From contig NW_027248277.1 in the NCBI RefSeq assembly GCF_041260155.1, positions 5,006,410 through 5,070,409 of the forward strand: a DNA stretch of 64,000 nt, written 5' to 3'. Positions 11,901-24,300 of this stretch are shown here, piece by piece; position 1 is the first letter of the stretch, and each line of letters begins with the position of its first letter. The notes under the pieces were generated by a model, which saw only the letters and a list, made by a program, of their open reading frames with translations, was not told the origin of the DNA and did not search any database. This DNA is from Ptychodera flava (lineage: Eukaryota > Hemichordata > Enteropneusta > Ptychoderidae). Both the position numbers and the translations under genes were made by a program.

Positions 11901-14900
11901 TTCAAATAATTTGGAAAATTATGCATAATTGAGAGAGGAGATAGCATTTTGTGAAATTTGCCAGAGATTGTGTCCTCAGCCATACAGAATAATGTGATGG
12001 AAAGTAGGGAGACTAGTTGCACCTGTTTTATGAAACAAAAGGATATTGATTTTTTGCAATGGAAGTGACAAAAGAAATTTGCATGCTAAGTTTTCTCAGA
12101 GAATGACCCCTTCAGTTCGTCATAACTTGCTGCCCAAAAAGCAAGGCATTTGTAGTACCTACAGAATGTGACTTTTATGGTTGTTTAGTGGTTATTTTGA
12201 AACTTTCACTGAAATATCTAAACGTACTTTTACTAGATATTATTTATCAATTATTCTGATTCTGCACACTAGTGCTTACATGCAGAACTGAAAAAGTTTT
12301 TAGAAAAGTAACCTTCATGTGTACAAATCAAAGAGAATTGTGGGTAATTTATTGTACTGTGCCATGTCTGCAGACTGAAAGATTCTGTTGTGTGGGGGCG
12401 CTCCACGACTAGAGCCAGAGGTCCTGGAGCGCACTCACACATCTTACTCTTTCATTATATCCACGTCTCGCATATGCACATAATATATGTCTCAAAATTC
12501 TGTTAATTACGATTTCAGTCCAAACAAACAAACAATCAAGGGTACTGGGATACTTACCTCAAGATTTTCTTCACGTGCCAATCTTCCGACCTCTTTCTGC
12601 ATATGTTTTAGAAAACCAATTCGTTTCTTCAAGTAGTCATTGTACAGGAATAAAATTCGTTTCTTTTCTCTCTGAAATATAGTAAAACGTAGTAATTGAA
12701 AATACACTGGGGCCTTTATTCATGAGTTTGGTATTCGAGTTGAAATCTCAATCAGCCACGCACTCCATTCCCATTTCCCGTAGTATTGCAGATTTTCCTT
12801 CCCATGCACATTCAGATTTGACAAAGAACCATACGCAGTGTGAATTGCATGTCGTATCAATCATTAAAATTCACCCATTTCCACCGTAAATCTGTAGCAG
12901 GCAGAGACAATATTTGTAGCAATTAATGAGTTACAACAAAAAACAAAGTTTACGACTCAGATCATTAAAAAATAATTACGTACCGATCTGATTAAATTTT
13001 TGTGACTGATCAGAATATAAATCTTGAATGATTGGCCTAGTTGTTCAGAAGTTTCGTGGATTTTCAAAGTTCAATGTTAACGTGTTTATCACTGCACTGT
13101 CTTATATCGCTAGGTATTACTGAGAAGTCAACCAATATTAGGAATGATACGTTGCAATAAGACATGAAATGATAAATACGAATTACGGAGATGTAAAAAG
13201 TGCATCTCAAATCACAGGGTGCTATGGAATGTGCCTGTTCGAAATCCAATCAGAAAACCGTGAATACATGTATGGAACGTTTATCTTGATTCATGCTGTA
13301 CTTGCCATGTAAACAGGCCATGTTACAGTTATTGGACCACATACCTTTGGGTAGAAGTAAGGGAGCGTTCAGTTTTTACGGCCTGGGGGGGGGGCCGGCA
13401 AAATCTTGTCGCCGGTGTTCAAAAAATATATAGACCCCCCTGCATTTTTTGTGAAAAAAAGATGACCCCCCTTTGTCAGAAGAAAAAAATTGATGACCCC
13501 CCCCCCCCTGAAAAATAACCAAAACCCATATGTCAAATTTACCCGCATGGTTTGGATTTGAACTCCGGTATGCGGCGCTCTTTATTTGATGCCAGTGCAC
13601 AAACTTCTCAGCCACATCCATTGAAACGTCTGTTAATTAGGACGACTGTAAGGCAATTTTTAACTTCATTTCCATAGACAACTCATGTCCATGGACAAGG
13701 CAGCCATCCGGTTAAGAGGGTCATGGGCCATTACGTAAAGTCAACTTTATTCTAGTGGGGCACCAAAGGTGGTATGCCGGAAAAGAGGGTCGATCATGGC
13801 TATTGCATAAAGTAGACTTTACTGGACAGGGCCGCTGAAGGCACGCGGCCATTACCATTATTCAGTGCGTGATCCCAGGGGTCCCTCAAAAATGTTTCTA
13901 ATACAAGCCGCGGCTTCAATTGGGAATAAAGTCAATTTAAAAGATTGCATGAAGTAAACCTAATTGGAGTGGGCCGCCAAAGGCGTCTGCCCGTTAAGAG
14001 GGTCATGGGTAATACATAATGTACCGGTATATTATTGTAGTGGGCGCCGAAGGCGGCCCGCCGGTAAAGAGGGTCGAAAAGCGATGACCCCCCCTTTGCG
14101 GATTCCAAAATTATGATGACCCCCCCCCCCTGGATTTTGCCGGCCCCCCCCCCCCGGCCGTAAAAACTGAACGGTACCTAAGCACAGATAACACGACGCA
14201 GTCTCAGGCCGTAGGCTTCCAGATAGAGGAGGAACCAAACTACGAACCAACATCCAAATATGAGATACAGAGTGGAAGACGGAAGATGTGACGGATATGG
14301 TAAACAAGCTGAAAAACAAAACAAAAAATTAGTGGTTTCTACAAAGAAAACTTCTCATTTGATTTTTCTCTAGAATATTTGGAGTATCTTGACTAGTCAC
14401 GCTTGGAAAACCGTTTCTCGTTGTTCAATATGTTGAGATAATATAATGAATTTCCTTGGTTAGGCTTGACACACAGGTCAAATGCTGAGAAAATTTAAGG
14501 TGAAAGTCATTCGGCGACCATACTTCACTCAGAAGCCACATAAAAACAAAAAAAGAGCAGGGTATAAAATTACTCTAATAAAAACACAACCATGGTAATA
14601 TTTTTTGTCCGAGTCGGTTGAACGTTTGCTGATGAAGAATGAGAGAGATTTTAAACTTGGCTATTGTTGTAAGTGGTAGATGTAATTTGAATGTTTATTC
14701 CCTGTAAGGTCCATACCTGTATTGGTGGAGACACTGTCAATGGAATGTTCACTGTTGAACCCTGACAGCATCGTACGGAACAAGTGTGCAACAGCGCCAT
14801 CACCATAAATCCGCAATCGAATGGCATGGGTTCCTGATTATGAAGAAATGACGTCAGGTATCACCAACTACACATTGCGATAACTCTTACAGCATTTGGC

Positions 14901-15280
14901 CGACTGCATGTGTGCATGTTTATTGAGCGAACTATTGAAACTGTTTAATATTGTTTGTATCTGTGTCACAGACGTACAAGCGAAAGTGTCAGACTTGCTC
15001 AGCATTAACTTTTCACATTTTCTCTACGCATACACTATGTCTAGGCAGAATCGATGGCCCACATTAATTTATCAGAAAAGTTTTAACTACATTTCTACAT
15101 TTAAAATAATTTTGTTTGAATATTCTCTGATCTGTCTTACCTTGACTATCCCTGGCTATCAATCTTGCCTTTCGTTCATTAAAGTTTTGTCGCGAACTGA
15201 TGCAAATGTCGAGACGCAAAATGTCAAATCCTCGCTCAGTATGCACTGTGACTCGGCCAGTCAACCTTTCAGTCTATCAT

Positions 15281-15325
<45 letters not shown>

Positions 15326-18300
15326 ACATCAGTTTCCCATCGATCAAGATAACTTACCTTGCAAAGTGATGGTGACTTGACTGTGTCTGGAGACGATATC
15401 AAGAATATGGTAAAGTAGATAGTCGAATATTGATACGATAATTGATATCAAGATGTTTAGAAACACTATCAAGGTTCCACGCATCTGTGGAGAAAGAGCG
15501 AAATCAGAGTGTTACATGAAAAACATGTTTCAGGCGTAAAGAAATGTAAACGTCCAGAAGACATTGGTAGTTGATCTGTAGTGCCACTCTGTCATCAACA
15601 TCATGGTCGTAGTCGTCGTCATCATCATCATTATCATCATCACCGTTGCCTGAAAATGCTTTTCAAAATAAAAAAAAAACACATTTGCTACCTCGGCCAA
15701 GTTAAATATACGTAACCATTCGATGCTGTACTCACAAGTTTTGTCTTTTCGACGGCGATTAGTGCAAACTTTGTCGGAACTATCAGTTCGGATCTTTCTG
15801 CTTTCTTTAGCGGCATCAGTGTCCGTTTATTCTGTTCGTAAAAAGATATTCTATGCATTATCGAATGAGGAAATAGACTTAAAAACAGAAAGTTGGCGCG
15901 ATCCGGATCGGGGAAATATTTCTTTAAACACGATTGGAACTAATTTGGTATAATTGGATTTTCATATTTTTCCAATTTTTCAAAAGTGTTAGGTGCCGTA
16001 CAAATTACTCATAAAAACAAGTGTGTAACGTAAAAAGAAAAATTGATGGGGTTACATTTTCAGATTCATCGACACCACTTCACCATCTTATTTTCCCAAA
16101 TTAGATCCAATCGTGTTATATAGAAAAATAAACTATGCCATCTCCTTTCCTCAGACGGAGATCATCATATGCTATAGAAAACAATAAATTTACTTCTGGT
16201 ACTTTTCAAATTAAAGTTACGATTGTTACTAGTCATGCAGTTTTTATCATTCAATAATGCAGCGCCAATTTTATCAAAGGCGTCAAAATTGCTTCTGATT
16301 TATTGAAACTGATTATGGCGATGAAGAGAAAGAGAATTGAGCCAATCTACATATTTGCCCTCAATACCTGGTCTTTTCGCCTATCTTCAATTCTTCTAAA
16401 ATATGACGTCATATAGACATTGTCGAATGTTATTTCACCCGTATAGTGTTTGTTGTAGCTATGGGCACTAAAAGATATGAATAAAGAAGGAGTGTTTTAT
16501 AATGAAGCATTTCCAATGATAACTTTGGCCAAACACCGCTGACAATAAATCAAGTGATGTTCTTTAATGTGGTATCTAATTTATATAAATCTAGCAACTG
16601 CACCAAGCTTTTCAAATAGTAATAAAAACTCCTGGCCCGTACGTTTCATCATCAACCTCACCTCACCTCACCGCCATGATTTTGCCCAAACTCATTGTTG
16701 TCAATATTGAGATTGAGGACTGGGCTGACAGGGAAATAAAGATGAATAGGTTACAGAGACATCTTGATGTATGAAAGCTTTCTGAAATATGTATTGATAA
16801 TTTTAAAAAAATGTCAAAGAATTCTAGGCGGAACACCTTTTCCCAAAGTTTACAAGTTAATGCGCTGTAAGTTATAAATATGCCATTGTTGTTTGCTGTT
16901 TGTTGCCTCTATGTAATTTTTTCACAAAAATCGCTAAAAATTCGATTCGACTTGTGATGTAAAAAGACTGTTCGTGATGGCATCTAAAAAGACAATTACA
17001 TTTCAAAGAAGTCCTTGATTACATTAAGTTTACTCAACTCTTTTACAAGCCTGAAGCCCGGTTAGCTCAGTCGGTAGAGCGTGGGACTTTTAATCCTAAG
17101 GTCAAGGGTTCAACCCCCTTAGCGGGCGATTACTTATTTTTTGTTGATACACTTAACATATAATTCACAGCTCGGCGATGAATACAGTTGGTGACGTCAT
17201 CGCATGATGTATCAACGAGTCAATACACATAAAGAGCATTGCAGTTCCACTGCTAATCCCTATGTGCAAAGTAACTACTGTACTTTTATTGTGTATGACC
17301 ATCACTGCAAATTTCTTGACAAGTGTAATTTTTTGACACCGCAAAAACCACTCATTTTTTCAAGTTAAATTTGTCATCTACATTATGTTTGCCTATTTTT
17401 CTTCAAATTAGAAAGAACGCTTTATGAAAGGATGGGTGCATGGTCCATAGCAAGAAATCTACGTCAGTACTAGTAATACAACAGTCGCGCCTGTCTTCTG
17501 AAATTCTGCTCTGCGCCTCGTCGCACCATAGAGGTGTGTAGATACGCATGCAAGAAAAGAAACCAACTGACTATGCAGACCATGCCATGTCACATTCCGC
17601 GTTCGATTTTACTTTGAAAATTAGCAAGTTCATGTATCACGTAACCGTTCATCGTTCCTTACCATTGTCAAAAATCACACCTGATACTTAATGTGCTTCA
17701 GAAACGCTCGTTTTGCGTGATTTTCGGCCGAGTTTGACAGACACGTCGCCAAAATATAAGCGTGAGCAACATATCTACACACGTCTATGGTACGTCGAGG
17801 CGCAGAGCAGAATTTTAGAAGACAGGCGACTGTGGTATTACTGTAAGTGACTTAAGAACAGGTGAATCCTCGACAGAGAAGGTGGGGCTAACTCTGTGGA
17901 CTTACAAACTAGATCTGTGTCATCTAAATCTTTACTTTGCATCATGGTCTCCTTGGTATGAAGCAACTTCGTGTTTTTTTTACTATAACTATTTGAAATA
18001 ATTACGTTCAATTTTCATAATAAAGGTAAAGACAGGACTTGAAAACTTCGTTTGCTCCACAAACTTCGTAATGAGTTTACATAAATGGAGGATTGATAAA
18101 ATATGGAATATTACGATCCAAATTTTTGTACCGAGATACAAGTTACCTCAATCAAGAATTCATACATCACAAGGAACAAAATTGCTCTAAGGAAATTCCA
18201 AGATCAACCTTCATATGCAAATAATTTCACAAATGATTTCACAGCTATTTTCCCGCTCAATGTGTTCATTTCAGGCAAGCGTCATTTTATTGGTGGAAAT

Positions 18301-21300
18301 ATATGTTTGCTTAGCGCACAACTCAGCTTTCTTGTAGACAACCCCTGCCAAGATGAACTCAATTTACTCCGTCATCCATTAATTATTTTATTTAATGTTA
18401 CAAATTCAAACATAACCTACAAAACAACAGAGTTGAACCATGTTGTGTAAAAGATCAAACAATGATCACGTCTGTACTATTAGTTTGCCGCAATAGCAAT
18501 GTCTACCGTGGCCAAAAACGACACCAACCCTCTTCAGTTTGTAATTGCGTCGTTCTGTTTGAGCTGCGTCGTTCTGTTTTGATCTGCACTCTTCAGTTTG
18601 TGATTACGTCGTTCTGTTTTGACCTGCGCTCTTCAGTTTGTAATTGCGTCGTTCTGTTTGAGCTGCGTCGTTCTGTTTGAGCTGCGTCGTTCTGTTTTGA
18701 TCTGCTCTCTTCAGTTTGTAATTGCGTCGTTCTGTTTGAGCTGCGTCGTTCTGTTTGACTCTGCGCTCTTCAGTTTGTAATTGCGTCGTTCTGTTTGAAC
18801 TGCATTGTTCTGTTTGGTCGTCGCTCTTCAGTTTGTTTTGATGTAATAAAGGGAAAGCAACTCTACACATTGTTCATATATGAGTTGTTTGCGTTTTCTG
18901 TATGATATATATTGTGTATCTTGTGAGTGTGTATCATGTTTGATTTTGTTTTATGTAAAGTGTTGATTAGCCATGGCGAAAGTAACAAAGGGAAAGCAGC
19001 TCCACACATCGTTCATACCTGAATTGTTTGCGTTTTGTGTATGATTCTGTGTATGTGTGTATCATATTTAGCTGTTTTATGTGAATGGTTGATTAGCCAT
19101 GGCGAGACGTACCCGTAATTTACGTGTCTTGCTGTTAATCCGCATTGGAGCGGAGAGACTAACGTTACCCTCGTGATTCTTTGAAATTACGTTTCGAAAA
19201 CAGAGTTTTTTTCATCATTTGCTTAAAATTCAATTTTTTATTGATGAGACGTGTTGAATGACTGTATTTGTTAATATGTTGTTCCACTGATTGTGGTTCA
19301 AGTAGGGAAGCTACGTCTACGGTTTGGTCTTGCTGTGTGTATGCACATGTATCAGAATGCGATCGAGCTGTTGTAGCTTTTGTGAAGTCTGGCATTTATA
19401 AGTGTATCGCATACTTCTGTTCCTTCTATATGCGATTATTGTTTGCTTTGGAACATATTTTAGTGTTTCATCTTTTTCAAGTTCACTCTAGATTTCTATG
19501 CGTCTTGTTTGATTCTTGTCGCTTCGATGTAATGTATTGTCATGGAACCAGTAACAGCCGAGTTGTTTCGATACTTGCTAAAATCATATTGATGGGGAGT
19601 TTGAAATTATCCGAACAGACTGAGTGAGTCGGTCTTTTTCATTTCAATATTTATGCTACACATCACGAGAATGGATAAGCTTTTATTATAGGAATCTTAT
19701 TAGTATGAATAGTTGAGTATTGACTTTAGCGATAGTATTCTGATTGGCGGGAATTCAATGCAGCGTAAAATTTGACGAACATCTTGACAGGAAAGGTGGG
19801 AACTATCAAATAAAAGAAAAGGTGTAAAAACTGTAGATGATATGATAAACAGATTTAGTATCAGTGATATTTGGAGCATTAAGAATCCCAACAAATTGCG
19901 TTTTACTTGGAGGGGGGGGGGGAACCCTTGATCCAGAGCAGATTGACTATTGGTTGCCATTGTATCCGATTCACTGGACGACTTCGTTTCACATATTTAT
20001 ATTGATGCGTCCATCAAGTGTGACCACTCTGCCGTTCATCTAAGTTTAAATGTGATGAAAGAGGCAGGGGATATTGGAAAATTAACTCTTTACTATTGGA
20101 AGAGGAAGATATCATGAAAGGCTTGCAGTTTAAAAAAGATATTCGGGACAAGATTTAACTTACGTTCTTATTCAAAGGCTTGAATATTATAACAACAGGG
20201 AGTTTTGTTAAATTGCAGCAAATGAACGGGATAGTGTCAAAGAGACAAGGAATCAAAGCTAGAGCAACATAAAGAACCTCGAAATTTAGAAAGTGAAATA
20301 AAGAAAACAAGGAAAGACATTGATGAAGTTAAGAGAGCTTTAGATTATATTTAAAAAGTCAAAACACAAGGTATTATTATACACCTGCGTCTTTAACCTA
20401 TGGAATTTCGTCGTACAATAAGTTTCGGTATCAGAACTTTAGGTGTTATTGACGCTATTTGACCTTTGACCTTAAACACCTTTACGTCAACACGAAGAAA
20501 TAGAAGAGAATATTTTACATTTTTACAAAAATATATACTTCTTAGCATTCAGTACTTCCCAAATCAAATCGTGGTCAGTCCAAAACCTGTGAATTTGAGT
20601 GAAATTATGCTGCTGACGTACAATTTCTAGCATGTGCACGGCGCAGCGCGTGTTGAAATTTCGTGCGCGCTCAGTATAGTGCGCGACGGGCATCCAAAAG
20701 ACGCCTTAAGGATGTCGACATTTTTCTTGTAAAGTTGGACTAAAAAGGTGTATAATAATAAGGTTATTCCCAATATACCCAAAATACCGCAGAGGGAAAA
20801 TGCCGAGAGAGTTTGACCGGTTAAGAAGGGCTTGACTACGCAGTTTCTGCGTAGTGAAGCGTCATTACGTATTCATGGTGACCTCTGGCCAGCTGTCAAT
20901 ATCTTTGGGGGCTTTTGTCTTTTGGCCTGCTTTGCATATGCGTCGTTGGACACGACCTGCCAATCACCCAGGTAGTCAATTAAACTATTATTGACTGTTT
21001 ACCGACCCAATTAACACTATCCAGCAGTATCAGTCATATTTTAATCGCGTGGCCCGGGTGGGCACAACGTAGGAACGCGTGTATTTCTATGTGTACGTTT
21101 CACTTATGGTGTTGTTTGTACCATGGAGGTAGGAATGTTTGTACCATCGTGCGTTTGAAGTAAGCTTACTTGTTTCACCTACAGCATTACCTTCAAGGTG
21201 ACAGGCTTACTATTAATGTTCAGTATCATTGCACCGAGTTCTGCCCACGGTGAAAACCACCTGTTTTGCCACGGTCCCTCTGTGGAGGGACCGTGGTTTT

Positions 21301-24300
21301 GCCTACTAATTACTGCCCGTCGCTGCCCGTCCTGAATGTAGCCTATCTATAGCTACAGTAATCAGTCAATATATAATACCCCGCGCCTTATAATTTTTAT
21401 ATAAACCACAGTCTGTGTATAAACTTATTAAATCATAGTCCGTGCCGTAAAATTGTTGACTTTCGATGCGATATACAGATTGATCGTTGAATCGCACCGG
21501 CGCATCCATATTTACTTGCCCCATAAGCTTACTACTCTGTAAAGGGTGGGTAGATGCAATTCCTCGGCCAAAAATGAACACCGGGGCGAAACTTTTTGTG
21601 AACCCATGTGAAAACATAAATCATTTATCAGTTTTGATATATACTCCTAAATTGTAAGTTTGATCATGGAGGTACCTCCATGGTTTGATCAAAATCGAGA
21701 CCACATTCAAGGGCTATGCAGACTGTCCATGTACGCACACACAGTGACAAGGCGGCGGCAAACACCTACTTACCAAGCACATCGAATCGGCGAAAAGAAG
21801 CATAAAAAAGCTATAGGCTCATCGCCAAAACAAACGCGCCAAGCGCTAACAAAAACCCATACCAAGCGGCCCTTTTCAGGGCCACCAACACTCCAAAAAG
21901 AGAACTACCAAAAAAACCCCCTAAAATGACATAGAACACACAAACACTTAAAATAAATAACAAAAATCGTACACATAAAAATAACGTGACAGAAAAAATG
22001 GCCGTGGAAATAAATTAGCTATTTCCAAAGAAAAGCCGACAACAACATGAAATTCAACAACAACCTATCATCGCTCAAACTATGAAACTCCGAAAAATAG
22101 TACTAGGCAAAGGCCTTAAAATTAATTCGGACGCCAACAAAACCAAACAGAATAAAACCACCTCAGGATTTCAACAAATAAAGTCGTAAAATGTGACTAC
22201 GCTACATCGTGAGACACAAACAATCGCAACAACACAAATTCAAAGAAAAGTCAAATTGGGCTCCACAAACAACAAACACCAAAAACTTGAAAGCTATCTG
22301 AAGCTGCTAAACTCGCACTTCTAGAGATACCCTTTCAAACAAGGAAACAAAACATGTCGCGTGCTAAAAGAATCGCGATAAACCAGCTTGCAAACAATAG
22401 ACAAATTTCGGGGAAAAAAAACCATCAACAAGGGTCGGGTTTTCGTCATTGTCAACACAAACGATTACGTACTCGAATGCGAAAGGCAATTACGTAACAC
22501 TCAGTATTATACACAACAAGCCAGAACAAACAGTAAACAAAGTAAACGAACTATGAATCAAAATGTACGAGAGCAAGCACATCAACCAGGATACTTGTGA
22601 GTATCTTGATCCAATAAACATAAAATCCGTACCCCCAGTGGTACTTATTGCCTAAAAATTCACAAACCTCCGCAAAAATCTAAAAGACACACCAGTCAAA
22701 ACAAAATTTACCGAAGTAAAGAAACATAGAACAAACAAACCGAACCACCAAACGGACTCACAACGTGACCACAAATTAATATACTTGCCTTGCTAATCGA
22801 AAAAGCAAGACCACTAAAATGCATTAAAATAAATTTTCACAAACACAAACTAAGGAAAGAATCTACACCGCGACTGATGAGAAACCACACCCGGGTTTCG
22901 AAACGCAAGCGTCAAAGGGCGACTCTATCAACTTTTGTAACAACATAGGTCCGGCTGCGTCTCGCCATAAGCTTTCCCCACACAAACAAAACATTACCGT
23001 ACACACTAATCCAAACTTCTCTACAAATATCCAAAGCGAAACAAACATTTTTATCAACACACAATCGGATAAGAATGTAGGAACACATTTTCGAAACGAA
23101 TCAAACACAAACTCGACACAAAAACATTTAGGATAGTTAGCCTCTTTCACATTTTTTACATCTCGCTATACTGTCTATGATTCTAAAAATAAAGTCATCT
23201 GCCACTTTTTCTGTATACGCGGTTTGGCAAAACTCATCTCTTCAATCGAAAGTCGGGCGATTTCATGGTTCTTTGGGGTACGTCGAGCTTAAGGAATGTG
23301 GTTATATTCGCGATGTTTTATTCGAAATTATTTATTTCTTCTAGGGCAAATGCACGTAATTCATGCTGTTGGAAATACTGGCCGCTCATAAACAAGACAA
23401 TAAACTCGATATCTGTGCATCTTTACTTTTATTGTCAAAGTACCATCGACACCCAAAAAAAACCAAATGGTTCAGTCCACGCGTGGGTTCAGTCCAGGTA
23501 TTTGCAACGCCAGTCACCTAGGCGACGGTAATCCGCACCATTATCACCATCGGGAAGGTACTCCTCCCCTATACCACTGGCGATCCCACCTTCAAGCATA
23601 GACCCTCGAGATCTATCTTGGAATAATTAAGAGGTGTTAATGGGTCGGGGACTGCACAACGTCGGTTCATAGACACGTGCATGCGGGTATACGGTAATAA
23701 TGTTTTCGGATTACAAGTTATTTCGGATTACCCGCAAGTCCATTTTTAGAAATAAAAGTGTTACAACTACTTTGAGAAGAATTCGTCAAAATGGTTTTAA
23801 AGTACTTTTTACATATGGTAGCGAGATTCGACGCAACTAGAAGTCTGCAGGGAGTCAGTATGTTGCTGTAAAGTGACAAAGTTTCGAATAGAAATCCGAA
23901 ACACATAATGCTGCAGTTCCAGACTTGACAGCAGTTGACATCACAGAGTTGTTTACATTCTGCAATCGTCCGTGTATCTCCGAATTTTCCCCGTTTTTGC
24001 AGTTTTTAACCGTCGGAATATTTTCTGTGCGAGGAGTGCTCCATGATTCGGTAATGTATGTATGTTAACTACTGAAATGTTGTTGTTTGAAAACTGTGAA
24101 CGGCCAAATTTACGAGGACAGCGTTCAGCTTTGTGTAAATGCATGTCTACCTTACTGCTTCTGAATCCATCAACCGATGGATAGTCCCGATTTATCACGA
24201 AGTTTCTCCTGACAGCGAAAGTCAGTGTTACAAATGTATTTTCTAGTACTTTGCGGATGTAAACATGTGTAGCTTATCCGAACTTTGGTGTTTCTTTAGG

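Noticed and set aside
14896..15369. 157-codon plus-strand open frame
   Set aside because: Runs across DCST-like intron sequence, a TCTG microsatellite and the antisense of exon 10's donor; no homology.
18103..18450. 115-codon plus-strand open frame beside satellite array A
   Set aside because: No family resemblance, no splice sites and ordinary AT-rich composition.
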